The notes under the pieces were generated by a model. It was not told where the DNA came from and did not search any database. It saw nothing but the letters and a program-made list of their open reading frames with translations. 64,000 nucleotides of DNA, from assembly GCF_016902415.1 (NCBI RefSeq), contig NZ_JACJLV010000001.1:82895-146894 (forward strand), in the 5' to 3' direction. Position 1 is the first letter of the stretch. Each line of letters opens with the position of its first letter. The position numbers were made by a program, and so were the translations under genes. This document shows, one piece after another, positions 23,362 through 33,761 of this stretch. The stretch is from Mordavella massiliensis (lineage in GTDB: Bacteria; Bacillota; Clostridia; Lachnospirales; Lachnospiraceae).

Positions 23362-23843
23362 CTACATGATTTTCCCTCTGTAATAACTTTCCAATAAGAT
23401 TCCACCCGCAACAGACAGGCAGATAAATATCATAACCAGTGAATAACTCAACCCTTTGTCGTCTATAACATATCCCACAAAAGGTAATAAAACCACCTGC
23501 GGTACTTTTGACACCAGGCTTCTGATCGAAAAGTCTGGTTCGCAAAAAATTCTTCTGACAATTCCTTCACCGTTTTAATATCTTTTTTATATTCCCTGAC
23601 ATTTTCTAATCGAACAGCCATTAGCAACGCCAGTGTACAGATTATAATACTTATCACAAACGGATACCTTTTGTTTATCGCGTACAGATACCCGATACTG
23701 ATGGAAAATATACCTGACAGAATAAAATGAATCGAATCCAGTTTCCCTGCGACTTTTGTATAGTCATCTTTATTATCCAGTATCAGATATAAATAGGTCT
23801 CATCTGCGCCGGATGCAAAAACTTTATATAGAGCTACATTCAC
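23362..23843 (-). pseudogene. Remnant of an MFS transporter C-terminal half
   Basis: Two minus-strand frames together read like the end of a major facilitator permease. The first (from 23843) contains FASGADETYLYLILDNKDDY and KLDSIHFILSGIFSISIGYL, then a hydrophobic helix. A frameshift near 23510 is needed to continue into SKVPQVVLLPFVGYVIDDKG and a final helix ending at a TAG at 23362. The N-terminal half is missing; the frame is closed by a stop directly upstream, and the fragment abuts the ANTAR gene stop. It is decayed and should not be functional. Confidence 0.75.
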
Positions 23844-24394
23844 TCAATCTCATCACAGATCAGCCGCAGGATCATCTGGGCCGTCTCCACCATATTGGTC
23901 CCGTTGTCCATACTGCATTTCTGAATATACCGGTAGGCGGCTTCCTCTGTCAGGTGATTCCGGTCCATCAGAAGATACTTGGCGTTGCGGATATAGTTTT
24001 CTTCCTGCTCGCTCCTCTTCTTTGGACTTTTTTTGTCCTTCTTATACCGGCGTTCCACCTGATGAAGGACCATCTCCACGGTATTGACAAGGTCATAGAT
24101 CTTCACCGGCATGGTGACGGCGATGATCCCGCCTCCTGCCGCGCTTACCACATTGGGGGAACCGATCAGCAGCATCTCAAAATACCGGGGCATGCATTCC
24201 AGAAGCTGGGTATAATGCATATCCGGCAGCCGGCAGCTGCTGATGAACAGCCCCCTCTGGTGCTGGTTTGCCTCGATTAAAGCTGCAGAGGCAGTCGTAC
24301 AGGATACCACATGTTCAAATCCGTGACTCATCAGGATCTTCCGTATCCGCTTTGCATCTTCCATCTTGGGTAATGCCACAATGATGATGCTCAT
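23840..24394 (-). CDS. ANTAR-domain RNA-binding antiterminator with degenerate receiver
   Basis: 184 residues. The N-terminus (1-115) has the response-regulator fold but lacks the phosphorylation site: the usual acidic pair after the first strand is replaced (IIIVALPKMED), and the expected Asp is Ser in GLFISSCRLPDM. The C-terminal 60 residues are an ANTAR domain: EENYIRNAKYLLMDRNHLTE, then EAAYRYIQKCSMDNGTNMVE. ANTAR proteins bind paired hexaloop RNA hairpins and prevent intrinsic termination. The gene follows glnA by 35 bases and is probably co-transcribed. Candidate RNA targets occur in the glnA, pyrG and glnN leaders. Its signal is unlikely to be phosphorylation. Confidence 0.9.
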   Translation of the reverse strand: MSIIIVALPKMEDAKRIRKILMSHGFEHVVSCTTASAALIEANQHQRGLFISSCRLPDMHYTQLLECMPRYFEMLLIGSPNVVSAAGGGIIAVTMPVKIYDLVNTVEMVLHQVERRYKKDKKSPKKRSEQEENYIRNAKYLLMDRNHLTEEAAYRYIQKCSMDNGTNMVETAQMILRLICDEIE

Positions 24395-24429
24395 AGACTG
24401 CCTCCCGCCTTTTCTCTTAGTTTAGTCTG

Positions 24430-25764
24430 TCAGATCTGGTACAAATACTGGGCAAGTTCCCACTCGGAGACCTGCTTCATATAACTCTTCCACTCTTTTC
24501 TCTTTCCCTTCTTATAATGTTCCAGGAAAGAAGCTCCAAGGGTCTCTTCCACCCAGGGGTCTTGTTCCATCTCAAATAACGCAACGCTCAGATTCTCCGG
24601 AAGCGCCTGGATCCCCTGCTCCTTCTTCTCTTCCTCAGAGAGTTCCCGGATACTTTTCACCAGTTCCGCCGGGGCTTCCATCCCCTGTTCCATCCCGTGG
24701 ATCCCTGCCTCCAGGCACAGGGCGAACACCAGGTAGGGATTGGCCGACGGATCCGGGCTTCTCAGTTCTATGGTCTTCTCCTCTTTCATTCCCCGGCACA
24801 CTTTGACAAGAGCCGTTCTCTGGGTGGCGGACCAGGTTACATCCGAAGGCGCCTCAAATCCCGGCACCAGCCGCTTGTAGGAATTCACCAGAGGATTGAA
24901 CACAGCCGTCATGCCCCGGATATGCTCCATGATACCTGCCAGGAACCCATAGGCCTCACGGCTGAGTCCCAGCCGGTCAGCCGGATCTTCGAATACATTT
25001 TTTCCGTCTTGATACAGGGCCATATTGATGTGCATGCCGGAACCGTTCACCTCGGCCTTTGGCTTTGGCATAAACGTGGCGTGAAGGCCGTGGCGCTTGG
25101 CGATGGTCCGCACCGCCACCTTGAAGGTCATCAGCTTGTCCGCCGTCTCCATCACATCCGACATGGTAAAATCAATCTCATGCTGTCCCGGGGCAATCTC
25201 ATGATGGGAAGAAGCCACTTCATATCCCATCTCCTCCAGAGTCAGCACAATGTCTCTCCTTGCGTTTTCTCCCAGGTCCACCGGACTTAAGTCCATAAAG
25301 CCCGCCCGCTCATGAGTCAGCGTGGTGGGCGCCCCGTTGTCGTCGGTATGGAACAGGAAGAACTCACACTCCGGATTGACCTTAAAGGTATATCCTTTCT
25401 CCTTTGCTTTCTTTACCGCCTCCTGAAGGATATACCTGGGGCTTTCTTTGTAAGGCGTGCCGTCCGCCTTATAGATATCGCAGATAAATCTGGCCACCTT
25501 CCCCTGCTGGGGCCGCCAGGGCAGAATGCAGAAGGTATCAAGATCCGGATGGAGATACATGTCCTCCTCTTCATTTCTGTAGAAGCTTTCCATGGAAGAA
25601 GCGTCGATGACACATTCGTTATCCATGGCTTTTTCCAGCTTGCCAAACGGGATCGCGATATTCTTCATGGTACCAAACATATCGGTAAACTGAAGACGGA
25701 TAAATTCCACGTCTTCCTCCTCTGCCATGCGTAAGATATCCTCTCTGGTGTATTTCCCCATCAT
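24430..25764 (-). CDS. glnA: Glutamine synthetase type I
   Basis: 444 residues. Makes glutamine from glutamate, ammonia and ATP in the cytosol. The start MMGKYTREDILRMAEEEDVE is taken at 25764 after AAAGGACAGG; a second ATG follows directly. Beta-grasp N-terminus with IRLQFTDMFGTMKNIAIP, then catalytic motifs VNPECEFFLF, SSHHEIAPGQHEIDF, MPKPKAEVNGSGMHINM, and the flap-like FNPLVNSYKRLVPGFEAP. The adenylylation-site sequence of enteric enzymes is absent, as in the Gram-positive GSI-alpha type. Expression is probably controlled by leader termination/antitermination (see 25797-25889). Confidence 0.96.
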   Translation of the reverse strand: MMGKYTREDILRMAEEEDVEFIRLQFTDMFGTMKNIAIPFGKLEKAMDNECVIDASSMESFYRNEEEDMYLHPDLDTFCILPWRPQQGKVARFICDIYKADGTPYKESPRYILQEAVKKAKEKGYTFKVNPECEFFLFHTDDNGAPTTLTHERAGFMDLSPVDLGENARRDIVLTLEEMGYEVASSHHEIAPGQHEIDFTMSDVMETADKLMTFKVAVRTIAKRHGLHATFMPKPKAEVNGSGMHINMALYQDGKNVFEDPADRLGLSREAYGFLAGIMEHIRGMTAVFNPLVNSYKRLVPGFEAPSDVTWSATQRTALVKVCRGMKEEKTIELRSPDPSANPYLVFALCLEAGIHGMEQGMEAPAELVKSIRELSEEEKKEQGIQALPENLSVALFEMEQDPWVEETLGASFLEHYKKGKRKEWKSYMKQVSEWELAQYLYQI

Positions 25765-25796
25765 CACCAACCTGTCCTTTCTCCGTACACCGGTTA

Positions 25797-25850
25797 ATAA
25801 AAAGGGCGCACTTACCCGGGGGTTCCCCGGATAAGAACGCCGTTGTCCTT
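25797..25850 (-). promoter_or_regulatory. glnA leader: terminator overlapped by ANTAR-type hexaloop hairpin
   Basis: On the minus strand AAGGAC, loop AACGGC, GUUCUU (25833-25850) forms a six-pair hairpin with A at loop position 1 and G at position 4, the ANTAR signature. Its 3' part is also the 5' arm of a long intrinsic terminator: GGCG and CUUAUCCGGG pair with CCCGGGUAAG and CGCC, followed by CUUUUUAUU (ending about 25797). The two structures are mutually exclusive, which is the expected architecture of an antitermination switch. Confidence 0.75.
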
Positions 25851-25860
25851 TATGGGTGCT

Positions 25861-25889
25861 ATTATAGCAGTGCAGATTTGAAATGTCAA
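25861..25889 (-). promoter_or_regulatory. glnA promoter
   Basis: TTGACA (25884-25889) and TATAAT (25861-25866), both perfect consensus, 17 bp apart. Confidence 0.9.
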
Positions 25890-25893
25890 CCTT

Positions 25894-25913
25894 CCCAGGA
25901 CTCGTTTCCTGGG
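25894..25913 (-). promoter_or_regulatory. Hexaloop hairpin after gltD
   Basis: CCCAGGA, loop AACGAG, TCCTGGG: a seven-pair hairpin directly after the gltD stop and before the glnA promoter. It has no U-run. The loop again has A1 and G4. It may stabilise the gltD message end or serve as an upstream ANTAR hairpin in read-through transcripts. Confidence 0.5.
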
Positions 25914-25915
25914 GC

Positions 25916-27391
25916 TTAATATCCCATCAGGTCGTGATCCACCGCCTCCGCGGCCTTTCTTCCCTCCGTGATGGCCCACACCACCAGAGACTGGCCCCGG
26001 TGCATATCTCCGCAGGTAAACACTCCCGGCACGCTGGTCTGGTATGCCCCAGGCTCTGTACGCACATTGGTCCTTGGGTCCAGCTCCACCTGAAAGGCGT
26101 CGGTCACATAGGGCTGACTTCCCAGGAATCCGGCGGCGATCAGCACCAGCTGGGCCTCTACCACCTTCTGGGTCCCTTCTACCGGCACCATGTTCATCCG
26201 TCCGGTCTTCTCGTCTTTCTTTGGTTCCAGGCTGACGATCCGGGCTTTTGCCACATTGCCTTTCTCATCCTTCAGAAATTCTGTCACCGTGGTCTGATAG
26301 ATCCTGGGGTCCTTTCCAAAGACGGCGATGGCCTCTTCCTGCCCGTAGTCGGTCTTCAGCACTTTGGGCCATTCCGGCCAGGGATTGCCCGCAGCTCTTC
26401 CTTCCGGCGGCTTTGGCATCATTTCCAGCTGAGTGACCGATCTTGCACCCAGGCGGATCGCCGTTCCCACACAGTCGTTGCCCGTGTCTCCGCCGCCGAT
26501 GACCAGCACATGCTTTCCCTTTACCGGGAGGAAGGATCCGTCCTTCAGATCCGAGTCCAGCAGGCTTTTGGTCACGGAAGTCAGGAAATCTACGGCAAAG
26601 GCAATATTTCCCGCGTCTCTTCCCGGCACCTTGATATCCCTTGGGTTGGACGCCCCGCAGGCCAGGACCACCCGGTCATATTCCTTCAGAAGATCCTTTG
26701 CTTTTACGTCTTTTCCCACGTCCACAGAGGTCTGGAAAACAACCCCTTCCGCTTCCATCAGCGCCACTCTCCGGTCGATCAGGGATTTCTCCAGTTTCAT
26801 ATTGGGGATCCCGTAGCGGAGAAGTCCTCCCACCCGGTCCCTTCTCTCATATACGGTGACCAGGTGGCCTTTCCGGTTCAGTTCCTGCGCAGCCGCAAGC
26901 CCGGAAGGACCGCTCCCCACCACCGCAACCTTCTTGCCGGTGCGAACTGGGGGGATCTTTGGCGTTACCCAGCCCTTTTCCCAGGCAGTCTCAATGATGG
27001 CTTTCTCATTGTCTTTCGTACTCACCGGATCTCCGTTCAGCCCGCAGGTACAGGCAGCCTCGCAGAGGGCCGGACAGACATGGCTTGTGAACTCCGGGAA
27101 GCTGTGGGTCTTGGAGAGGCGCTCATAGGCCAGCTTCCATTTCCCCCGGTATACCAGGTCGTTGGTCTCCGGCACCAGGTTGTGCAAGGGGCAGCCGGAA
27201 GCCATCCCTGCGATCATCTGGCCCGCCTGGCAGAAGGGAACGCCGCATTCCATGCACCGGGCCCCCTGAAGGGATTGCTCCTCCAAAGTCAATGGCTTTT
27301 TAAATTCCTGAAAATTGCGGATCCGCTCTGCGGGCGGGATCTGCGCCGCGTCTATTCTCTCATATTCTAAAAATCCTGTTGGCTTTCCCAT
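25916..27391 (-). CDS. gltD: Glutamate synthase small (beta) subunit
   Basis: 491 residues. Supplies electrons from NADPH to the large subunit. The N-terminal Fe-S motif is GARCMECGVPFCQ (C46, C49, C54), with further cysteines in HVCPALCEAACTCG. The FAD-binding motif is VAVVGSGPSGLAAAQEL and the NADPH-binding motif is HVLVIGGGDTGNDCVG. The C-terminus ends with VFTCGDMHRGQSLVVWAITE. It starts two bases after the gltB stop, so the subunits are coupled. Family length is usual. Confidence 0.97.
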   Translation of the reverse strand: MGKPTGFLEYERIDAAQIPPAERIRNFQEFKKPLTLEEQSLQGARCMECGVPFCQAGQMIAGMASGCPLHNLVPETNDLVYRGKWKLAYERLSKTHSFPEFTSHVCPALCEAACTCGLNGDPVSTKDNEKAIIETAWEKGWVTPKIPPVRTGKKVAVVGSGPSGLAAAQELNRKGHLVTVYERRDRVGGLLRYGIPNMKLEKSLIDRRVALMEAEGVVFQTSVDVGKDVKAKDLLKEYDRVVLACGASNPRDIKVPGRDAGNIAFAVDFLTSVTKSLLDSDLKDGSFLPVKGKHVLVIGGGDTGNDCVGTAIRLGARSVTQLEMMPKPPEGRAAGNPWPEWPKVLKTDYGQEEAIAVFGKDPRIYQTTVTEFLKDEKGNVAKARIVSLEPKKDEKTGRMNMVPVEGTQKVVEAQLVLIAAGFLGSQPYVTDAFQVELDPRTNVRTEPGAYQTSVPGVFTCGDMHRGQSLVVWAITEGRKAAEAVDHDLMGY

Positions 27392-27393
27392 CT

Positions 27394-30300
27394 CTACACC
27401 TCCGAAAATACTTCTGTAAACGCTTCCATCTGTGCCTGCTCCGAGGTCATGCCCTGTTCCTCCAGCTTCATGCTAAGAGACAGCATTCTCTTGTAATCAT
27501 CGGGAATGATCTTCTTGAATTTGGGAAGATAGCTCTCGAAATCCTCAAGGATCTCTTTTCCCCGGCTGGAGCCGGTGCAAGCCGTATGCTCCTCAATCAG
27601 GCTTTTCAGTTCATGGACGTCCGCCTTACTCTCCACCGGTTCGATGGAGATCATAGCTTTGTTCAGATTTTTATAAAGGGTGTTGTGTTCATCCAGTACG
27701 TAGGCGATGCCGCCGCTCATACCTGCGGCGAAGTTCTTTCCCGTAGTGCCTAAGATCACCACGCGGCCTCCGGTCATATATTCACAGCCATGCTCTCCCA
27801 CGCCTTCCACCACCGCATAAGCGCCGGAATTTCGCACAGCGAACCTTTCCCCTGCGATCCCGCTGATAAAGGCTTTGCCGCCGGTGGCGCCGTAGAGGGC
27901 CACATTTCCGGCGATCATGTTGTCACGGGCGGAATACTTCCGGTTCCTGGGCGGATACAGGATCAGCTTGCCGCCGGACAGTCCTTTGCCGAAATAATCG
28001 TTGGTATCTCCTTCCAGCTTAAGGGTCAGCCCCCTGGGGATAAAGGCTCCGAAGCTCTGTCCCCCGGCGCCCTGCCCATTGACGGTAAGGGTGTCTTCCG
28101 GCAGGCCGTGGGGATACTTTCTGGTGATCTCCGCACCCAGGATGGTGCCGAAGGTCCGGTCTGTATTGCTCACCTTCAGGGAAACGGAAGCCGGTTCCCC
28201 TTTCTTCAGCGCAGGGGCAAACTTCTTCAGAAGCACCCGCTGGTCCAGAGTCTGTTCCAGCTGGAAGTCGTAGACGTCCTCCTGGCGGAAGGTTACGCAG
28301 GCGCCTTCTTTCCCGTAAGGGTTCTTAAGGATGGCGTCAAGATCCAGCGCAGCCGCCCCGGAATGTTCCGGAGCCTTTTTCTGCATAAGAAGGTCTGTCC
28401 TTCCCACCATCTCATCCACGGTCCTCACACCCAGTTTCGCCATATATTCCCGCAGTTCCTGGGCGATAAATCTCATAAAGTTCACCACATACTCCGGTTT
28501 CCCGGCAAATCTTTTCCGAAGTTCCGGATTCTGGGTCGCCACGCCCACCGGACAGGTATCCAGGTTGCAGACCCGCATCATCACACAGCCCATGGTTACC
28601 AGAGGCGCCGTGGCAAAGCCAAATTCCTCTGCCCCCAGAAGGGCCGCGATGGCCACGTCTCTTCCGCTCATCAGCTTGCCGTCGGTCTCGATCATCACCC
28701 GGCTCCTCAAGCCGTTTTTCAGTAAGGTCTGGTGAGTCTCGGCAAGACCAAGCTCCCAGGGAAGCCCAGCGTTGTGGATGGAGCTTTCCGGCGCTGCCCC
28801 GGTGCCGCCGTCATAACCGGAGATCAGGATCACCTGGGCCCCGGCCTTTGCCACGCCGGCAGCCACCGTGCCCACTCCTGCCTCGGAGACCAGCTTTACG
28901 GAAATACGGGCGTATTTATTCGCATTTTTCAGGTCATAGATCAGCTGAGCCAGATCCTCGATGGAGTAGATATCGTGGTGAGGCGGCGGGGAGATCAGGC
29001 TGACTCCGGGCGTGGAGTGCCGGGTCTTCGCGATCCAGGGGTAGACCTTCCTGGCCGGAAGATGGCCGCCCTCGCCAGGCTTTGCCCCCTGTGCCATCTT
29101 GATCTGGATCTCTTTGGCGCTGACCAGATACCGGCTGGTGACCCCGAACCTTGCGCTTGCCACCTGCTTGATGGCCGAGCACCGGTCGTCCCTGGTCCCG
29201 GCGGAATCCAGACGCTCCTCGCTTTCTCCTCCTTCTCCGGTGTTGGATTTCCCGTGGAGCAGATTCATGGCGATGGCCAGAGTCTCATGGGCTTCCTGGG
29301 AAATGGACCCGTAGGACATGGCGCCGGTCTTAAACCGCTTTACGATCTCTTCCACACTTTCCACTTCTTCCAGAGGAACTCCTTCCTGGGGGAACCGGAA
29401 GTCCATCAGGGACCGCAGATTGCCGCTTCGCTCCTCATCCACCATCCGGGTATATTCCTGGAAGAGACGGTAGTCCCCCATGCGGGTGGATTTCTGCAGC
29501 ATATGGATGGTGGCCGGATTGTACCGGTGTTCCTCGCCGCCGCTCCTCATCTTGTGTTTTCCCAGGCTGTCCAGGGTCAGATCCACCGCCCTTCCCAGGG
29601 GATCAAAGGCCCTGGAGTGAAGGGCTTCTACATTTTCCGCAAGATCATCCAGGGTGATCCCGCCTACCCGGCTCACTGTGCCGGCAAAATACCGGTGGAT
29701 CACTTCTTCTGAGATCCCGATGGCCTCAAAGATCTTGGCCCCCTGGTAGGACTGGATGGTGGAGATCCCCATCTTGGAGGCGATCTTCACAATGCCGTGG
29801 AGCACTGCCAGGCAGTAGTCATTGACCGCCGCATAATAATCCTTGTCAAGAAGCCCTTCTTCGATCAGTTCCCGGATGGATTCCAGCGCCAGATAGGGAT
29901 TCACCGCGCAGGCCCCGTATCCCAGAAGGGTTGCGAAATGATGTACCTCCCTGGGCTCTCCGGATTCCAGGATCAGGGAAAGGGAGGTCTGCTTCTTAGT
30001 GTCCACCAGGTGCTGATGGACCGCGGACACAGCCAGAAGAGAGGGAATGGCCACATGGTTTTCATCCACACCCCGGTCAGAGAGGATCAGGATATTGGCG
30101 CCGTCTTTGTAAGCCTTATCCACCTCCACGAAAAGGCGAGCAAGGGCTCTCTCAAGCCGGGTGCTCTTATAATAAGTGATGGGCACCGTCGCCACCTTAA
30201 ATCCTTTCTCCTTCATGTTTTTGATCTTCAGAAGGTCCGTGCTGGTCAGGATCGGATTCTCAATCTTCAGTACCTGGCAGTTGTCCGGCGTCTCCTCCAG

Positions 30301-31929
30301 CAGGTTCCCGTCTTTCCCTGCATAGACCGTGGTGCTGGTGACGATCTCCTCCCGGATGGCGTCAATGGGCGGATTGGTCACCTGGGCAAACAGCTGTTTA
30401 AAATAATCGAACAGAGGACGGGGCTTTTGGGAGAGTACCGCCAGCGGGGTGTCCACCCCCATAGCGGCAATGCCCTCGCTTCCGTTTAAGGCCATCTCAC
30501 AGATGGATTTGCGGTATTCTTCATAGGTGTAGCCAAAGGCCTTCTGCAGTCTTCTTCTCTGCTCCGGCGTCACTTCCTCCACCTGCATGTTGGGGATCTT
30601 TAAGTCCTTTAACCGGATCAGGTTGCTGTCCAGCCACTCCCCGTAGGGTCTGGCCTTGGCGTAGATCTCCTTGATCTCTTCATCACAGAGGATCCGCTGC
30701 TTTCTGGTATCCACCAGAAGCATTTTCCCCGGGTGGAGCCGTTCTTTCTGCAGGATCTCTTCTTCCGGCAGAGGAAGGACTCCCACCTCGGAAGCAAGGA
30801 TCACATCTCCGTTTTTCATCACATAATACCGGGATGGGCGCAGGCCGTTGCGGTCCAGCACCGCTCCCAAAAGCTCCCCGTCTGAAAATACGATGGAAGC
30901 CGGTCCGTCCCAGGGCTCCATCATGGTGGCATAATACTGGTAGAAATCCCGGATCTCCTGGGACAGGGTCTGGTTGTTGGACCAGGGCTCCGGAATGGTG
31001 ATCATCACAGCCAGAGGCAGTTCCATGCCGCTCATCACCAGGAATTCCAGGGTGTTGTCCAGCATGGCAGAATCCGATCCCTTACGGTCTACCACCGGAA
31101 GCACTTTGTGGAGCTGTTCCTTCAGGTGGGGCGACTCCATGGTCTCTTCCCTGGCCTGCATTTTGTCCGCATTTCCCCGGATGGTATTGATCTCCCCGTT
31201 GTGGACGATGAACCGGTTGGGGTGCGCCCTCTCCCAGCTGGGGTTGGTGTTGGTGCTAAACCGGGAATGGACGGTGGCAATGGCCGATTCATAGTCCGGA
31301 TCCTGAAGATCTCCGAAGAAGGTGCGAAGCTGTCCTACCAGGAACATGCCTTTGTACACAATGGTCCGGCTGGACATGGAGACCACATAGGTGTTGTCGT
31401 TGCTCTGCTCGAACACCCGTCTTGCAATATAAAGCTTCCGGTCAAAATCCAGTCCCTTCTCCACCTGCTCCGGCTTTTTGATAAAAGCCTGCTGGATATC
31501 AGGCATGCATTCCCTGGCTTTGTGTCCCAGAATCTCCGGATGGACCGGAACCTTACGGAATCCCAGAAGCTCCATTCCTTCTTTCTCCACGATGATCTCA
31601 AACATCTTTTTCGCCTGGTTGCGTTTCAGCTCCTCCTGGGGGAAGAAAAGCTGGGCGATCCCGTACTCCCCTTCTTCTCCCAGCTGGATGTCTGCCTGTT
31701 TGCAGACCCTGGAAAAGAATTTATGGGAGATCTGAAGCAGGATCCCCACGCCGTCGCCGGTTTTCCCTTCTGCGTCTTTTCCCGCCCGGTGCTCCAGGTT
31801 CTCCACAATGTGGAGTGCCCTCTCCACCGTCAGATGGCTTTTGATCCCCCGGCTGTTCACCACGGCGCCGATCCCGCAGTTGTCATGTTCAAATGCGGGA
31901 CTATAGAGTCCCTTCTGCTGTTCTCTCAT
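27394..31929 (-). CDS. gltB: Glutamate synthase large (alpha) subunit
   Basis: 1,511 residues, full length. Transfers the amide of glutamine to 2-oxoglutarate. The class II amidotransferase domain begins after a 17-residue propeptide, with catalytic C18 in [11 protein letters not shown]. The central and FMN-binding synthase domains follow ([51 protein letters not shown]), then the Fe-S cysteines [17 protein letters not shown]. The C-terminal glycine-rich beta-helix contains [18 protein letters not shown]. The ATG overlaps the pyrG stop by four bases, placing GOGAT behind CTP synthase in one operon. Confidence 0.97.
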   Translation of the reverse strand: MREQQKGLYSPAFEHDNCGIGAVVNSRGIKSHLTVERALHIVENLEHRAGKDAEGKTGDGVGILLQISHKFFSRVCKQADIQLGEEGEYGIAQLFFPQEELKRNQAKKMFEIIVEKEGMELLGFRKVPVHPEILGHKARECMPDIQQAFIKKPEQVEKGLDFDRKLYIARRVFEQSNDNTYVVSMSSRTIVYKGMFLVGQLRTFFGDLQDPDYESAIATVHSRFSTNTNPSWERAHPNRFIVHNGEINTIRGNADKMQAREETMESPHLKEQLHKVLPVVDRKGSDSAMLDNTLEFLVMSGMELPLAVMITIPEPWSNNQTLSQEIRDFYQYYATMMEPWDGPASIVFSDGELLGAVLDRNGLRPSRYYVMKNGDVILASEVGVLPLPEEEILQKERLHPGKMLLVDTRKQRILCDEEIKEIYAKARPYGEWLDSNLIRLKDLKIPNMQVEEVTPEQRRRLQKAFGYTYEEYRKSICEMALNGSEGIAAMGVDTPLAVLSQKPRPLFDYFKQLFAQVTNPPIDAIREEIVTSTTVYAGKDGNLLEETPDNCQVLKIENPILTSTDLLKIKNMKEKGFKVATVPITYYKSTRLERALARLFVEVDKAYKDGANILILSDRGVDENHVAIPSLLAVSAVHQHLVDTKKQTSLSLILESGEPREVHHFATLLGYGACAVNPYLALESIRELIEEGLLDKDYYAAVNDYCLAVLHGIVKIASKMGISTIQSYQGAKIFEAIGISEEVIHRYFAGTVSRVGGITLDDLAENVEALHSRAFDPLGRAVDLTLDSLGKHKMRSGGEEHRYNPATIHMLQKSTRMGDYRLFQEYTRMVDEERSGNLRSLMDFRFPQEGVPLEEVESVEEIVKRFKTGAMSYGSISQEAHETLAIAMNLLHGKSNTGEGGESEERLDSAGTRDDRCSAIKQVASARFGVTSRYLVSAKEIQIKMAQGAKPGEGGHLPARKVYPWIAKTRHSTPGVSLISPPPHHDIYSIEDLAQLIYDLKNANKYARISVKLVSEAGVGTVAAGVAKAGAQVILISGYDGGTGAAPESSIHNAGLPWELGLAETHQTLLKNGLRSRVMIETDGKLMSGRDVAIAALLGAEEFGFATAPLVTMGCVMMRVCNLDTCPVGVATQNPELRKRFAGKPEYVVNFMRFIAQELREYMAKLGVRTVDEMVGRTDLLMQKKAPEHSGAAALDLDAILKNPYGKEGACVTFRQEDVYDFQLEQTLDQRVLLKKFAPALKKGEPASVSLKVSNTDRTFGTILGAEITRKYPHGLPEDTLTVNGQGAGGQSFGAFIPRGLTLKLEGDTNDYFGKGLSGGKLILYPPRNRKYSARDNMIAGNVALYGATGGKAFISGIAGERFAVRNSGAYAVVEGVGEHGCEYMTGGRVVILGTTGKNFAAGMSGGIAYVLDEHNTLYKNLNKAMISIEPVESKADVHELKSLIEEHTACTGSSRGKEILEDFESYLPKFKKIIPDDYKRMLSLSMKLEEQGMTSEQAQMEAFTEVFSEV

Positions 31930-33554
31930 ACCTGGTCCCTCCTTGCTTTTTTCTCCTTCCCATACGTGTCCGCCGCTTTCACAAAGCCCCGGAACAACGG
32001 ATGGGCGCGGTTGGGTCTGGATTTCAGTTCCGGATGCCCCTGGGTCCCCACAAAGAAGGGGTGATCCTTTAGTTCGATCATCTCCACAATGTGGCCGTCC
32101 GGGGAAAGGCCCGCCATGGTCATCCCCTGTTCCTCCAGGATCGTCCGGTAATCGTTGTTCACCTCGTACCGGTGTCTGTGGCGCTCAAAGATCTCTTTCT
32201 CTCCGTAAAGGGCATATGCTTTGGTCCCTTCCTTCAGAACGCAGGGGTAGGCGCCAAGCCGCAGCGTCCCTCCGATATTTTCCACTCCGCTCTGCTCCGG
32301 CATAAGATCGATCACCGGGTGCAGGGTGTCCGGATTCAGCTCCGTGCTGGCGGCGTCCAGAAGCCCCGCCACATTTCTTGCAAATTCCACGATGGCCATC
32401 TGCATGCCCAGACAGATCCCAAGGAAGGGGATCTTCTTTTCTCTGGCGTACCCTGCCGCCTGGATCTTCCCTTCCGTTCCCCGCAGGCCAAAGCCTCCCG
32501 GGATCAGGATCCCGTCCACGCCTTGCAGCAGGGCTTCGCAGCCCTGTCTTTCGATCTCTTCTGAGTCCACCCAGCGGATATGGATGTTGACCCGGCCGGC
32601 AATCCCGCCGTGCTTCAGGGCTTCCACCACACTTAAGTAGGCGTCGTGGAGCTGGATGTATTTCCCCACGATGGCGATCTCCGTCTCCGACTGAGGGTGT
32701 CTTAAGTTGTCCACCATGGTCCGCCAGTCTGTAAGATCGGCTTCGGGACAGGGAATGTGGAGACAATCGCACACCACCTGGGCCAGATGTTCCTTCTCCA
32801 TAGAAAGGGGCGCTTCATAGAGATACTCCACATCCAGATTCTGGAGCACATGATCGGAAGGAACATTACAGAACAGGGCGATCTTGTCTTTCAGTTCCAC
32901 GGTCAGCGGATATTCCGACCGGCACACCAGGACGTCCGGCCGGAGCCCCAGTCCCTGCAGCTCCTTGACGCTGGCCTGGGTGGGCTTGGTCTTCAGTTCC
33001 CCGGAAGCCTTCAGATAAGGCACCAGGGTCACATGGAGCAGGATGGCGTTTTCCTTTCCCACATCGTGCTGGAACTGGCGGATGGCCTCCAGGAAGGGCT
33101 GGCTCTCAATATCCCCCACCGTTCCGCCCACTTCTATGATGGCGATCCGGTCTTCCTCCGGCGTCTTCCCCCGGTAGAACCGGCTCTTGATCTCGTTGGT
33201 GATGTGAGGGATCACCTGCACCGTTCCCCCGCCGTAATCCCCGTGGCGCTCTTTCTGAAGCACCGTCCAGTAGATCTTGCCGGTGGTCACATTGGAATGT
33301 CTGTCCAGATTTTCATCAATAAACCGTTCATAATGCCCAAGGTCCAGGTCTGTTTCCGTGCCGTCGTCGGTCACAAAAACTTCCCCGTGCTGGATGGGGT
33401 TCATGGTGCCGGGGTCCATATTGATATAGGGATCAAATTTCTGCATGGTCACCTGATACCCTCTTGCCTTCAGAAGTCTTCCCAGGGACGCTGCCGTGAT
33501 CCCTTTTCCCAGGCCAGACACCACGCCTCCTGTCACAAATACATACTTTACCAT
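31926..33554 (-). CDS. pyrG: CTP synthase
   Basis: 542 residues from [20 protein letters not shown] at 33554, with GGAGG nine bases upstream; the longer frame to 33761 runs through the leader and is not used. The synthetase domain shows [20 protein letters not shown] and [20 protein letters not shown]. The C-terminal glutaminase domain has the nucleophile in [18 protein letters not shown] and the His/Glu region near GTQGHPE. It converts UTP to CTP using glutamine. It leads the gltBD operon, and its leader carries an antitermination-type element. Confidence 0.97.
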   Translation of the reverse strand: MVKYVFVTGGVVSGLGKGITAASLGRLLKARGYQVTMQKFDPYINMDPGTMNPIQHGEVFVTDDGTETDLDLGHYERFIDENLDRHSNVTTGKIYWTVLQKERHGDYGGGTVQVIPHITNEIKSRFYRGKTPEEDRIAIIEVGGTVGDIESQPFLEAIRQFQHDVGKENAILLHVTLVPYLKASGELKTKPTQASVKELQGLGLRPDVLVCRSEYPLTVELKDKIALFCNVPSDHVLQNLDVEYLYEAPLSMEKEHLAQVVCDCLHIPCPEADLTDWRTMVDNLRHPQSETEIAIVGKYIQLHDAYLSVVEALKHGGIAGRVNIHIRWVDSEEIERQGCEALLQGVDGILIPGGFGLRGTEGKIQAAGYAREKKIPFLGICLGMQMAIVEFARNVAGLLDAASTELNPDTLHPVIDLMPEQSGVENIGGTLRLGAYPCVLKEGTKAYALYGEKEIFERHRHRYEVNNDYRTILEEQGMTMAGLSPDGHIVEMIELKDHPFFVGTQGHPELKSRPNRAHPLFRGFVKAADTYGKEKKARRDQV

Positions 33555-33592
33555 TGTTTCTTTCCTCCTTGTCCTGCTCCAGTGAATGAAAT

Positions 33593-33639
33593 AAAAAAGG
33601 CGCCAGAATCTCCCATAAGAAATCCTGACGCCTTTGTCA
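33593..33639 (-). promoter_or_regulatory. pyrG-gltBD leader: terminator overlapped by ANTAR-type hexaloop hairpin
   Basis: On the minus strand UGAC, loop AAAGGC, GUCA (33626-33639) has loop A1 and G4. The loop and 3' arm are also the start of an intrinsic terminator: GGCGUCAGGAU pairs with AUUCUGGCGCC and is followed by UUUUUUAU (to 33593). The hairpins exclude each other. Confidence 0.75.
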
Positions 33640-33665
33640 TATGTTTCATTTTGAACTTGTTTTCT

Positions 33666-33694
33666 ACTATAATCGGTTTTTGCAATTTTGTAAA
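33666..33694 (-). promoter_or_regulatory. pyrG-gltBD promoter
   Basis: TTTACA (33689-33694) and TATAGT (33666-33671), spacer 17 bp. Confidence 0.75.
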
Positions 33695-33722
33695 TCCCCA
33701 AATTTATTTTTTGAAAAAAGGA

Positions 33723-33752
33723 TTGACAATTCATTTTTGGCAGGTATATACT
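33723..33752 (+). promoter_or_regulatory. glnN promoter
   Basis: TTGACA (33723-33728) with TATACT (33747-33752, spacer 18) or TATATA (33745-33750, spacer 16). Confidence 0.8.
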
Positions 33753-33761
33753 ACAGGGCAT

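Noticed and set aside
25883..27370. Long plus-strand frame of 495 codons opposite gltD
   Set aside because: It is a shadow of gltD in GC-rich DNA, lacks a ribosome site and matches no family.
33555..33761. Longer pyrG start at 33761
   Set aside because: It would translate through the promoter and terminator of the leader; CTP synthases begin at [10 protein letters not shown].
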